Assembly (NCBI GenBank): GCA_019245115.1 | Contig: JAFARZ010000160.1 | Coordinates: 1 to 64,000 of the forward strand | Direction of reading: 5' to 3' | Origin: Streptosporangiaceae bacterium | Lineage (GTDB): Bacteria; Actinomycetota; Actinomycetes; Streptosporangiales; Streptosporangiaceae | Length of the DNA stretch: 64,000 nucleotides | In this document: piece by piece, positions 25,291 to 32,560 of the stretch | How positions within the stretch are numbered: position 1 is the stretch's first letter | Layout of the letters: the number at the start of each line of letters is the position of its first letter | Notes under the pieces: generated by a model | Databases searched by the model: none | Seen by the model: only the letters and a program-made list of their open reading frames with translations | Told to the model about the DNA's origin: nothing | Program-made: the position numbers and the translations under genes

Positions 25291-25899
25291 GTGACGGTGC
25301 ACGCGTTCGTCGATGGGTCCATCCGGGGTTCTTACCGGCTTGTGGCTACGATCCTTGAGCCTGCTGAGCTAGCCGCTGCTCGCGCGCTGCTCCGTGCGCT
25401 GCGGCAGGGAGCGCAGCCGCGAATCCACTTTCAATCCGAAGGCGACGTGCGCAGACGCAAGATCGTCGCAGAGCTGAGTGCCGCCGGGTTGCGTACTCGC
25501 GTCTATCTTGCTCGTGGTCGGCACGAAGCTGCGCGACAAGCCTGCCTCCAGCGAATGGTGGATGACCTTCTCGCCGCTGGTATCCAACGCCTGGTACTCG
25601 AAACTAGAGGTCGTCGAGAGGATGCTACGGACCGCCACACCATCCGGACGATCTTGGAGTCACGACAGCATACGGTGAGACTCGAATACAGGCACCTTCG
25701 CGCACAGGAGGAACATACCCGGGCTCACTTCCTTGGCCCACAGACCTTGGCGCACGTAGCGTGCAACAGGTCACACCATCCCCGCAACCTCTCAATCTCT
25801 CGATCACGCTCGTCCTCGCCCATGAGGAGATGTCTTCCTCGGGTCGAGCGGTGGAAGATCCGCGACACTGACGACCACTCCTGCAGTACCGCGGGCTAG
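25291..25899 (+). CDS. hypothetical protein, 3' part possibly degenerate
   Basis: The first 140 residues look like a conserved actinobacterial protein of unknown function: VHAFVDGS at the N-terminus, then alternating strands and helices with RIHFQSEGDVRRRKIVAELSAAG, TRVYLARG and RLVLETRG. The pattern and the leading acidic residue recall RNase H-like folds, but I cannot assert that. After EYRHLRAQEEH the sequence becomes Ser/Arg-rich and loses this character, and no other frame restores it, so the 3' end may be replaced or truncated. GTG start without a strong ribosome-binding site. The 3' end overlaps the gene on the other strand by about 95 bases. Confidence 0.5.
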   Translation: MTVHAFVDGSIRGSYRLVATILEPAELAAARALLRALRQGAQPRIHFQSEGDVRRRKIVAELSAAGLRTRVYLARGRHEAARQACLQRMVDDLLAAGIQRLVLETRGRREDATDRHTIRTILESRQHTVRLEYRHLRAQEEHTRAHFLGPQTLAHVACNRSHHPRNLSISRSRSSSPMRRCLPRVERWKIRDTDDHSCSTAG

Positions 25900-26049
25900 C
25901 GACCGGGCATGCCAGGGCGCTAGTCGCAGCACCACGCTCGGCGACTCCTGCCCGTCGAGGATGAGCGTGCCGCCGTCGCGTTCCACTACCTCACCGTGAT
26001 CGAGAGCTACCCGCAGGCGGTCCGGGTCGAACTGCGTAGGGTCTGGCAT
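25804..26049 (-). CDS. small acidic protein of unknown function
   Basis: An 81-residue protein: FDPDRLRVALDHGEVVERDG, then GTLILDGQESPSVVLRLAPWHARSLA and a Pro/Arg-rich tail. ATG at 26049 with GGAG five bases upstream. Small proteins with this LD-x-ESPSVVLRL pattern accompany regulators in related actinomycetes as far as I recall, but no function is known to me. It parallels the DPHV family in layout (a Gly-Thr strand, an Asp turn, then a hydrophobic helix) without sequence identity. It is the last gene before the group II intron, transcribed away from it. Confidence 0.5.
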   Translation of the reverse strand: MPDPTQFDPDRLRVALDHGEVVERDGGTLILDGQESPSVVLRLAPWHARSLARGTAGVVVSVADLPPLDPRKTSPHGRGRA

Positions 26050-26619
26050 CGGGTCTCCACCCTCCATTCCAGGGTTGGGGATCAAGGCCGTGAGCCGGTG
26101 TTGCCGCACCAGCCCTCGGCCGCTCACTTGGTGCCCGTCAGCAATCCGCGAAGTGCGGAAACAACCCCGATCGACCGCTCTACCGACAATTCGAGTAAGG
26201 ACGGCCCGCTCTTGCTACCGGCACGGCCTAGGGTGTCGGGCATGTTGCGTCCTGGAAGCTGGACGAAGCCAGCGGGTGGGAGTCCCGTCCGGGTAGTCGC
26301 CGGAGAGCCGGGTAGCAGGTCCCGGTTCGTCGTTGAGAGGTGGCGGGCTGAGCGGGGCGTCGAGAGCCTCTTTGGAGGGAGCAAGCAGCGTGGGCCGTAG
26401 TGCCATCAGGTGCGAGTCCTGCAGCCTCGTCCCACTGACAATGGGGGAGCCGAGCTGCTCATGTCACGGTGAAGGCCAGGTCCGGCGGGTGGGCGTTCCG
26501 GAGATGTGCCTGCCGGGTCCTTCCGGGGTACGGGGATCGGCACGTGTGCAGGGTTTCGTCGCGGAACAGGAGAGGCCCGTCTGCGCAGCCTTGTCAGCAA
26601 AGACCGGTTGTATAAGCCG

Positions 26620-28035
26620 ATGGTGAAGTCGATCGGAGCGCAGCGGGAGTCCGACGGGGTCGGAGTACTGAGGATCGTCGGGAGGAACCCGGCGGGAGGG
26701 AAGGGCTCCGACTTTGGTCACGCTGGTGGTGGGGGTAAGCGTCAGGGCATGATCGGGAGGTCCCGGTCCAACGACCTCGACGGGGAATCTAGGCCCGTCG
26801 ATGCTGGCGTGTGGCTGTGGTCGAACATCGGCAAGGTGCGAGAGCTCCAACGCAAGCTATGGGCTGCGGCCAAGCAGTCTGAGGGTCGTCGTTTTCATGC
26901 CCTGGATGACCGGATCTACTGGGGTGAGGTCCTGGTGGAGGCGTGGGAGCGGGTGCGGGCGAATCGTGGCGTCGCCGGGGTTGATCGGATGAGTCTGGCG
27001 GCGGTGGAGGAGTATGGCGTGGACCGCATGTTGTGTGAGTTGCGTGATGACCTGCGCGTGGGTCGTTATCGTCCGGCGCCAGCCAGGCAGGTGGACATTC
27101 TGAAACCAGATGGTGGTAAGCGGCCCTTGGGTATCCCCACGGTCCGCGACCGGGTGGCCCAGGCCGCCGCTAAGCTCGTGCTGGAACCGATTTTCGAGGC
27201 CGACTTTTTGTCGGTGTCGTATGGGTTTCGGCCGCGTCGCTCGGCGACGGCGGCGATGGAGCGAGTGCGGGTGGGTTTTATTGAGGGGTACACCCATGTC
27301 GTGGAGTTCGACATCCGTAGTTTCTTCGGCGAGATCGATCATGACCGGTTGCTCGGTTTGGTCGGGGCGCGGATGTCGGATCGGCGGGTGCTCAAGCTGG
27401 TTCGCTGGTGGCTGGATGCTGGTGTGATGGTGGAGGGGACCCTGTCCGCCCGTGGGGTGGGTGAGCTGGTGCGCTACGCCGATGACGGTGTGGTGTTGTG
27501 CCGTTCGGCGGCGCAGGCCAGGGCGGCCCTTGCGGCGGTGGGGGAGATCCTCACCGGGTTGGGGCTCCGGTTGCACCCGGACAAGACGCGGGTGGTTGAC
27601 CTGCGAGAAGGCCGGGAAGGTATGGACTTCCTCGAGTGTCACTTCCATGCTCGGATGTCGGGTCGGCTCTGGGAGCAGCGCAAGGTCGTGCGCTACTACC
27701 TGCACCGCTGGCCCAGTCAGCGGGCGATGAAGCGGCTCGGGGAGAAGGTCCGGGAGCGGACCGGTCGCAACCGGGCAGGATGGGACATCCGCGAGGTGAT
27801 CGCTGATATCAATCCGATCCTGCGGGGGTGGGGCAACTATTTCCGCACGGAGAATGCCGCCACCAAGTTCCGCCAGGGCGACCGGTACGTAGTGGACCGG
27901 CTCCGTGGCCTCCTGGTCAAGAAACGGGGTCGCAACCTGCGAGCCGGGCAAGTCGGCGGGTGGAACGAGGACTGGTTCACTGAGCACGGTCTGCACCGAT
28001 TACGAGGCGCCATCCGCTACCCGAAGGCGGCGTAA
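26620..28035 (+). CDS. group II intron reverse transcriptase/maturase, internally deleted
   Basis: A 471-residue intron-encoded protein. Recognisable parts in order are GRRFHALDDRIYWGEVL and ANRGVAGVD (RT0/1), KPDGGKRPLGIPTVRDRVAQ (RT2), SYGFRPRRSA, VEFDIRSFFGEIDH with the first catalytic Asp, LVRYADDGVVLC with the YADD pair, then the maturase domain with LRGWGNYFRTENA and HRLRGAIRYPKAA. Between VMVEGTLSA and RGVGELVRYADD the whole GTPQGGxxSPLLxNIYL block (RT4) is absent, an in-frame loss of roughly 35-40 codons near 27450. That motif lines the active site, so the enzyme is probably inactive. No HNH endonuclease domain. ATG at 26620 matches the family's usual MVKS start. Confidence 0.85.
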   Translation: MVKSIGAQRESDGVGVLRIVGRNPAGGKGSDFGHAGGGGKRQGMIGRSRSNDLDGESRPVDAGVWLWSNIGKVRELQRKLWAAAKQSEGRRFHALDDRIYWGEVLVEAWERVRANRGVAGVDRMSLAAVEEYGVDRMLCELRDDLRVGRYRPAPARQVDILKPDGGKRPLGIPTVRDRVAQAAAKLVLEPIFEADFLSVSYGFRPRRSATAAMERVRVGFIEGYTHVVEFDIRSFFGEIDHDRLLGLVGARMSDRRVLKLVRWWLDAGVMVEGTLSARGVGELVRYADDGVVLCRSAAQARAALAAVGEILTGLGLRLHPDKTRVVDLREGREGMDFLECHFHARMSGRLWEQRKVVRYYLHRWPSQRAMKRLGEKVRERTGRNRAGWDIREVIADINPILRGWGNYFRTENAATKFRQGDRYVVDRLRGLLVKKRGRNLRAGQVGGWNEDWFTEHGLHRLRGAIRYPKAA

Positions 28036-28056
28036 CCATGCCAAGAAGATCATCAG

Positions 28057-28143
28057 TAAGCCGTATGCGGGAAAACCGCACGTACGGATTGAAAGGGGGA
28101 AGGGGAAACCGGACCGCAAACGGCACCGGCGCCCCGGCCTACC
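28057..28143 (+). ncRNA. domains V and VI of the group II intron
   Basis: Domain V runs from about 28058 to 28090: AAGCCGTA pairs with TACGGATT around a GCGGG...CCGC-type hairpin and a two-base CG bulge. The usual G.U pair of the AGC triad is a G-A mismatch here because the 3' strand reads GGATT, not GGTTC. Domain VI follows and ends CCTACC. Confidence 0.75.
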
Positions 28144-28144
28144 A

Positions 28145-29056
28145 ATGACGGCCGTCATCGAGCGACTCGGCAGTGGCCACCCGGTGTTCTCGGTGGAGTT
28201 TTTCCCACCCCGCGACGACGCGGGGGAGCGAGCGCTGTGGCAAGCGGTGCGTGACTTCGAGCCGCTGGACCCGGCTTTTGTCTCGGTGACCTACGGCGCC
28301 GGAGGTTCCAGCCGGGATCGGACGGTGCGGATTACGGGGCAGATTGCGCGGCAGACCAGTCTGGTCGCGATGGCGCACCTCACCGCGGTGAACCACTCGG
28401 TGGCGGAGCTCCAAGGGGTGATCGGGAGCTATGCCGAGGCCGGGATCCGGAACGTGCTGGCGCTGCGCGGAGATCCCCCGGGTGATCCGCTTGGGGAGTG
28501 GGTGGCGCACCCCGAAGGCGTGCACTACGCAGCGGAGCTGGTTCGCCTCGTCCGCTCGCTTGGCCACTTCTGCATCGGCGTGGCCGCCTTCCCTGAGTGC
28601 CACCCCCGCTCGCCCGACCTCGACTCCGACGTCCGGTACCTGGTGGCCAAGTTGCGAGCTGGTGCCCAGTTCGCGATCACCCAGATGTTCTTCTGTCCCG
28701 AGGACTACCTGCGACTGAGGGATCGGGTCACCGCCTCCGGCGCGGATATGGCGGCGGTGCCGATCCTGCCCGGGGTGATGCCCATCACCACGGTGCGCGG
28801 TGTGCAGAAGATGGCTGAGCTCTCCGGCTGCACGATTCCTCAGCCGGTACGCGACCGGCTGGCCGCCGTGGGTGAGGATCCTGCCGCAGTGCGTGAGGTC
28901 GGGGTGGATATCGCGAGCGAGTTGTGCGAGCGGCTGCTCGCCGAGGGTGTGCCGGGGCTGCACTTCTACACGCTCAACCGCTCCAGCTCCACCCGAGCCG
29001 TGCTGGCCCGGCTGGGCATGGCTCCGGGACGCTCAGCTGCGGTCGTCACGCGCTGA
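28145..29056 (+). CDS. methylenetetrahydrofolate reductase family protein (MetF / Rv2172c-like)
   Basis: A 303-residue TIM-barrel flavoprotein. VFSVEFFPPRDD near residue 14 carries the catalytic Glu, FVSVTYGAGGSSRDRT near 45 the folate/flavin contacts, LALRGDPPGDP near 105 the signature loop, and FAITQMFFCPEDYLR near 175 and ILPGVMPITT near 204 complete the barrel. It should reduce 5,10-methylene-THF to methyl-THF for methionine synthesis, although the Rv2172c subgroup is distinct from classical MetF. The group II intron ends one base before the ATG, so no ribosome-binding site belongs to the gene itself. By synteny its ancestral neighbour is the idsA-type gene at 22145. Confidence 0.85.
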   Translation: MTAVIERLGSGHPVFSVEFFPPRDDAGERALWQAVRDFEPLDPAFVSVTYGAGGSSRDRTVRITGQIARQTSLVAMAHLTAVNHSVAELQGVIGSYAEAGIRNVLALRGDPPGDPLGEWVAHPEGVHYAAELVRLVRSLGHFCIGVAAFPECHPRSPDLDSDVRYLVAKLRAGAQFAITQMFFCPEDYLRLRDRVTASGADMAAVPILPGVMPITTVRGVQKMAELSGCTIPQPVRDRLAAVGEDPAAVREVGVDIASELCERLLAEGVPGLHFYTLNRSSSTRAVLARLGMAPGRSAAVVTR

Positions 29057-29094
29057 TCGGCGATCAGTGTGATCTGCCAGCTACAGCGGCCCCG

Positions 29095-29646
29095 CTACAA
29101 CGGTAGGGTGCGGCCCAGCACAGCGAACTCCCGGGAGTCGCCGGTGAAGCGGAAGTGCCGCAGCAGGTCGGTGAAGCCAAGCCGCCGGTAAAGCCGCCAT
29201 GCTCTGGTGGGGCCCTCGGGGGTGGAGAGCAAGGCGCGCGGGGCGTCCACTCTGGACAGCAGTTCGGTGAGCAGGGCGTGGCCGATGCCCCTGCCTTGCG
29301 CGTTCGGATGCACGTGCAGTTCGGTGATTTCGAAGTAGTCGGCGAGCTCGCGTTGGGCGGCAGCGGGATCGATCAGCACGAGCCCGCGGTGGACCTCATC
29401 GTGCCACCACTGGCCCGGTGCCCCCCGGTAGCCGTAGCCGATCCCCACCAGGGTGTCTGCGTCGAAGGCAGCCATGCATAGCCAGCCGGCCCGCACCATG
29501 TGCTCCAGCCACATGCTGCTGCGATAGCGCGCCGTGCCGGGTGGGTAGCGCATAGCAGTGACGTAGATCCGCAGCGCCTCGTCCAGCTGCACACGCAACT
29601 GCGCGGCCGTCAGCTCAGCCAGCCGCACGGGCTTACGGGTGGGCAT
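29095..29646 (-). CDS. GNAT-family N-acetyltransferase
   Basis: A 183-residue acetyltransferase of the GNAT fold. The acetyl-CoA site is clear: FEITELHVHPNAQGRGIGHALL near 105-126, containing the Q/R-x-x-G-x-G/A loop as QGRGIG. It continues with LSTPEGPTRAWRLYRRLGF, the usual C-terminal helix and strand. Conserved neighbours (metF-like gene, MptA-type transferase, prenyl synthase) match the Rv2170-Rv2174 group, where Rv2170 is also a GNAT protein. The acceptor substrate is unknown. I use the ATG at 29646; a GTG three codons upstream at 29655 is possible. Its upstream region contains an SOS box 160 bases away. Confidence 0.85.
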   Translation of the reverse strand: MPTRKPVRLAELTAAQLRVQLDEALRIYVTAMRYPPGTARYRSSMWLEHMVRAGWLCMAAFDADTLVGIGYGYRGAPGQWWHDEVHRGLVLIDPAAAQRELADYFEITELHVHPNAQGRGIGHALLTELLSRVDAPRALLSTPEGPTRAWRLYRRLGFTDLLRHFRFTGDSREFAVLGRTLPL

Positions 29647-29805
29647 TGCAGTCACCGCCGACCTCCAGTCTCGGCCGACGTCACTGCGCTGGGAATGGCG
29701 CCAACGGGGTGCACGAGCTTCATGAGACCACGTCCCGTCGGCCTGTTGCGCTGGCGGAAATTGGCACTTGACGGGACCGCGTCTAGAGGCGCTACTCTAG
29801 AACTA

Positions 29806-29821
29806 TCGAACATATGTTCGA
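29806..29821. promoter_or_regulatory. LexA-binding SOS box upstream of the HEPN gene
   Basis: A perfect 16-bp palindrome TCGAACATATGTTCGA. It matches the actinobacterial/Bacillus-type LexA site (CGAAC-N4-GTTCG) and the boxes at recA and lexA in this window. It lies in the divergent region between the GNAT gene and the SAV_6107-type gene, 114 bases before the latter's start. Confidence 0.75.
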
Positions 29822-29934
29822 ACATGGACTCGGCGGTGGAGCGGGGGAAGCGCGCCGCCGCCGAGTTCCGCCGGCTTCCCCACGGCGGAGTTGACCCGTC
29901 CTGCCCATCACGACTCCCGACCCAGGAGGCCGAC

Positions 29935-30435
29935 GTGGCCGCTGTTGCTGCGCCCATCCAATCTGTCGTGCCGTGGTATGACAGCCCGCCGTGGCCTGGT
30001 AACCAGCCAGACAACCTGTTCGACAACCCGTCTGACAACCCTGAGCACGACAGAGCGAACCATTGCCCCCCTAGCGTACGTCTCCTGCTCCGGCAGGCTC
30101 GGCAGGGACTGCTCAACGCTGAGTACGCCGCCCGTCCCGTCGATCGTTACGCCCAGGCGCACCTCGCGGCGCTGCGTGCGGCGGCGGCCGTGTTGGCAGC
30201 GCGGGCCCGGCCACGCCGCCGCGCCCAGCCGACCAGCGCATGGACGTTGCTCGCCCGCGTTGCACCGGAACTCGCGGAGTGGTCGGCGTTCTTTGCCGCG
30301 ACGTCAGCCACTCGGCAGGCCGCCGAGGCGGGGGTAGATCGCCTTGTCACCGCCCGCACGGCCGATGACCTGGTCCGGCAGGTAGGCGAGTTCCTCACCC
30401 TCGCGAGCCACGTGGCGGCGAGGACCCTTCGATGA
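29935..30435 (+). CDS. SAV_6107-family HEPN-domain protein
   Basis: A 166-residue helical protein. From residue 42 on it matches the SAV_6107 HEPN family: VRLLLRQARQGLLNAEYAARPVDRYAQAHLAALRAAAAVLAARARPRRR-type sequence, then SAWTLLARVAPELAEWSAFFAATS and a C-terminal helix. HEPN domains include RNases of toxin and defence systems, but the canonical RxxxxH is not evident, so a binding role is equally possible. The GTG at 29935 has a perfect AGGAGG five bases upstream; an ATG at 29824, three bases after the SOS box, is in frame and could initiate a leaderless form. It is coupled by a 4-base overlap to the next gene. Confidence 0.75.
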   Translation: MAAVAAPIQSVVPWYDSPPWPGNQPDNLFDNPSDNPEHDRANHCPPSVRLLLRQARQGLLNAEYAARPVDRYAQAHLAALRAAAAVLAARARPRRRAQPTSAWTLLARVAPELAEWSAFFAATSATRQAAEAGVDRLVTARTADDLVRQVGEFLTLASHVAARTLR

Positions 30436-31205
30436 CGGCTCCACGGCCGCTGATCGACTATGGCCGGATGCTGGACGTGATCGGGATTGAGGGCGAACTA
30501 ATGCTGAGCACGGCGGCCTCAGCGTTACCGTCCGCGGCGCAGGCCGTGGTACCGGGCTGTCCCGACCGCACCCTGGAGGAAACCCTGCGGCATGTAGGCG
30601 AGGTGCACCGAATGACCCGGCTGTGGGTGCGAGACGGGCGTCAACCCGCACAATGGCAGCGAGCACCGGCGGATGGCGACCTTGTCGGTTTCGTGCGAAC
30701 CGGCCTGCGCGAGTTGGTAAGCGAGCTGAGCGCGCACGATCCTGGGCAACCCTGCGACACCTGGTGGCCCGAGGATCGCACGCACGGCTTCTGGCGGCGT
30801 CGGATGGCCCACGAAACCACCGTGCACCGGGTCGACGTGCAAGCGGCCGCCGGCGGTCCGGTGCACCCCGTCGACTCGGAGGTGGCCCTCGATGGGATCG
30901 ACGAACTGCTCTTCCTGTGGTTTGGTTACCGCCTCGGAGAGCTGGGGATTTCCTTGCCGCAGCGGGGTGTGGTCGCCCTCTCGGCGGCAGATCAGCGCTG
31001 GATAGCTGTCTTCGAGCCGGGCCGCTCCGTCGCCTCGCGGGCGGAGGAGGCTCAGGTCCGCGCCGCGGACGCGGTGGTCAGCGGAGAGCCCATGGAGGTC
31101 TACCTCTGGTCGTGGGGGCGGCTGCCCGACCAGTCGATCCGGATCTCTGGCGACCACGAGGCCGTCGCCCGGCTCTGGACGCTGTTGCGGCCTGCGACGC
31201 AGTGA
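30432..31205 (+). CDS. maleylpyruvate isomerase/mycothiol-dependent (MDMPI-DinB) family protein
   Basis: A 257-residue protein with a DinB-like helical N-terminal domain: ETLRHVGEVHRMTRLWVRDG near 55-74, and WRRRMAHETTVHRVDVQAA near 130-148, which supply the three His metal ligands of the MDMPI fold. The C-terminal domain is an MDMPI-C/SCP-like sheet ending in SGDHEAVARLWTLL. Members are mycothiol-dependent enzymes in actinobacteria or have unknown roles. It overlaps the HEPN gene by ATGA and so is translationally coupled to it, presumably sharing the SOS-regulated promoter. The specific reaction cannot be named. Confidence 0.82.
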   Translation: MTAPRPLIDYGRMLDVIGIEGELMLSTAASALPSAAQAVVPGCPDRTLEETLRHVGEVHRMTRLWVRDGRQPAQWQRAPADGDLVGFVRTGLRELVSELSAHDPGQPCDTWWPEDRTHGFWRRRMAHETTVHRVDVQAAAGGPVHPVDSEVALDGIDELLFLWFGYRLGELGISLPQRGVVALSAADQRWIAVFEPGRSVASRAEEAQVRAADAVVSGEPMEVYLWSWGRLPDQSIRISGDHEAVARLWTLLRPATQ

Positions 31206-31224
31206 GCTGAGCCGAGGCCCAGGG

Positions 31225-31286
31225 CCGTGAGCTCGACGGCGCCGACGTGGACTAAACCGCCCACGTCGGCGGCGTCGAGCTCACGG
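31225..31286. terminator. 26-bp stem hairpin between convergent genes
   Basis: Arms 31225-31250 and 31261-31286 are inverted repeats with one mismatch, separated by a 10-base loop. It includes GTGAGCTCGACG...CCGACGTGG and its complement. The leftward dehydrogenase stop codon (31252-31254) lies in the loop. It probably terminates transcription from both directions. Confidence 0.75.
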
Positions 31287-32394
31287 AGGGAACCGACTGG
31301 GTACTCGTACGGCGCAGCGTAGCGCTGCCGTTAAGGAGGATCTTGCGCAGGCGGCCTACCTCGGTGATCCGCCGTTCGGCAAGGTGGTCGGCGGCGACGG
31401 CGGGCGGCACGCCGTCCTGCTCGGCCAGCGCGAAGATCTCCCGAGTGGTATCGAAGATCTTGGCGACCCGGGCTCTGGCCCGCTGGAAGTCGAAGCCCTC
31501 GATCTCGTCGGCGACCTGGATGACGCCACCGGCGTTCACCACATAGTCGGGGGCGTACAGGATGCCCCGCGCGTCGAGAAGTTTTTCCAGGCCGGGGTGC
31601 TCCAGTTGATTGTTCGCGCCACCACAGACGACCTTCGCGCGCAGCGCCGTCACCGTGGGATCGTCCAGCGCCGCGCCCAGCGCGCACGGGGCGTACACGT
31701 CGATGGGCTCGCGGACGAGGGCGTCGGTGTTCGGCGCCACCGCCACGTTGGGATGCGCGCTGCGGACCCGTTCGAGAGCCTGTTCACTGACGTCGGCCAC
31801 GATCACCTCGGCGCCGTCGGCGAGCACGTGGTCAACGAGGTGCCTGCCGACCTTGCCGACGCCGGCGATGCCCACCCGACGCCCGGACAGGGTGGGCGCT
31901 CCCCAGACGTGTTCGGCGGCCGCGCGCATGCCCTGGAAGACGCCGAAGGCGGTGAGGATCGACGAGTCGCCGGCGCCGCCGTGGGCCAACGAGCGCCCGG
32001 TGACGAACGTGGACTCCCGGGCGACGATGTCCATGTCCTCGACGTAGGTGCCGACGTCGCATGCCGTGATGTAGCGCCCGCCCAGCGACTGCACGAAGCG
32101 CCCGTAAGCTCGCAGCACCACCTCGGTCTTGTCCCGGTCCGGGTCGCCGAGGATGACGGCCTTGCCCCCGCCGTGGTCCAGCCCTGCGAGCGCGTTCTTG
32201 TAGGACATCGCGCGGGACAGGTGCAGCACGTCGGCAAGGGCGTCCTCCTCACTGGGGTAGGGGTGGAAGCGGGTGCCGCCGAGTGCCGGCCCCAGCGCGG
32301 TGGAATGGATGGCGATGATGGCGCGAAGCCCAGAGGGCGCCTCGCGGCAGAACACGACCTGCTCATGGTCGCCAGATCGGAATACGTCGGTCAC
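31252..32394 (-). CDS. Glu/Leu/Phe/Val dehydrogenase (valine/leucine dehydrogenase type)
   Basis: A 380-residue amino-acid dehydrogenase. [12 protein letters not shown] near 38, [19 protein letters not shown] near 63-81 with the catalytic Lys, and the Rossmann motif [18 protein letters not shown] near 173 are typical of the branched-chain dehydrogenases that interconvert valine or leucine and 2-oxo acids with [15 protein letters not shown] near 265 and the [15 protein letters not shown] near 289 are also characteristic. Valine dehydrogenase is common in actinomycetes and feeds polyketide precursors. GTG at 32394 is the family-consistent start; the longer frame to 32679 crosses the divergent namH start. 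The last 20 codons form part of a hairpin terminator. Confidence 0.87.
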   Translation of the reverse strand: MTDVFRSGDHEQVVFCREAPSGLRAIIAIHSTALGPALGGTRFHPYPSEEDALADVLHLSRAMSYKNALAGLDHGGGKAVILGDPDRDKTEVVLRAYGRFVQSLGGRYITACDVGTYVEDMDIVARESTFVTGRSLAHGGAGDSSILTAFGVFQGMRAAAEHVWGAPTLSGRRVGIAGVGKVGRHLVDHVLADGAEVIVADVSEQALERVRSAHPNVAVAPNTDALVREPIDVYAPCALGAALDDPTVTALRAKVVCGGANNQLEHPGLEKLLDARGILYAPDYVVNAGGVIQVADEIEGFDFQRARARVAKIFDTTREIFALAEQDGVPPAVAADHLAERRITEVGRLRKILLNGSATLRRTSTQSVPSVSSTPPTWAV

Positions 32395-32560
32395 GGTGGT
32401 GATCCCCTCCCAGTCGGTGGCGCGGCGGTGGCGCGCGCCGCTGTGCAGCGTATGCCCAGCCGGTGGCACCAGGCCCGGCCAATGGATGGCACCATCTGGC
32501 GGGTGCGTGACGGACTGAGCGCATGGCGGACCGAGTGCGTGGCGGACAAGGAGAGAGAGC

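Larger units (their letters stand above)
26153..28143 (+). mobile_element. group II intron with internal reverse transcriptase gene
   Basis: About 1.99 kb. The 5' end is placed at the GTGCG at 26153-26157 because that leaves about 470 bases of domains I-III before the ORF, normal for this class; the GTGCG at 26410 would leave only 210. The 3' end is at CCTACC (28138-28143) after domains V and VI. The encoded protein lacks part of its catalytic domain, and domain V has an altered base pair, so the element is probably immobile. It ends one base before the ATG of the metF-like gene. Confidence 0.8.

Noticed and set aside
26410-26414. GTGCG as an alternative 5' end of the group II intron
   Set aside because: It would leave only about 210 bases for domains I-III before the reverse transcriptase; the GTGCG at 26153 gives a normal length.
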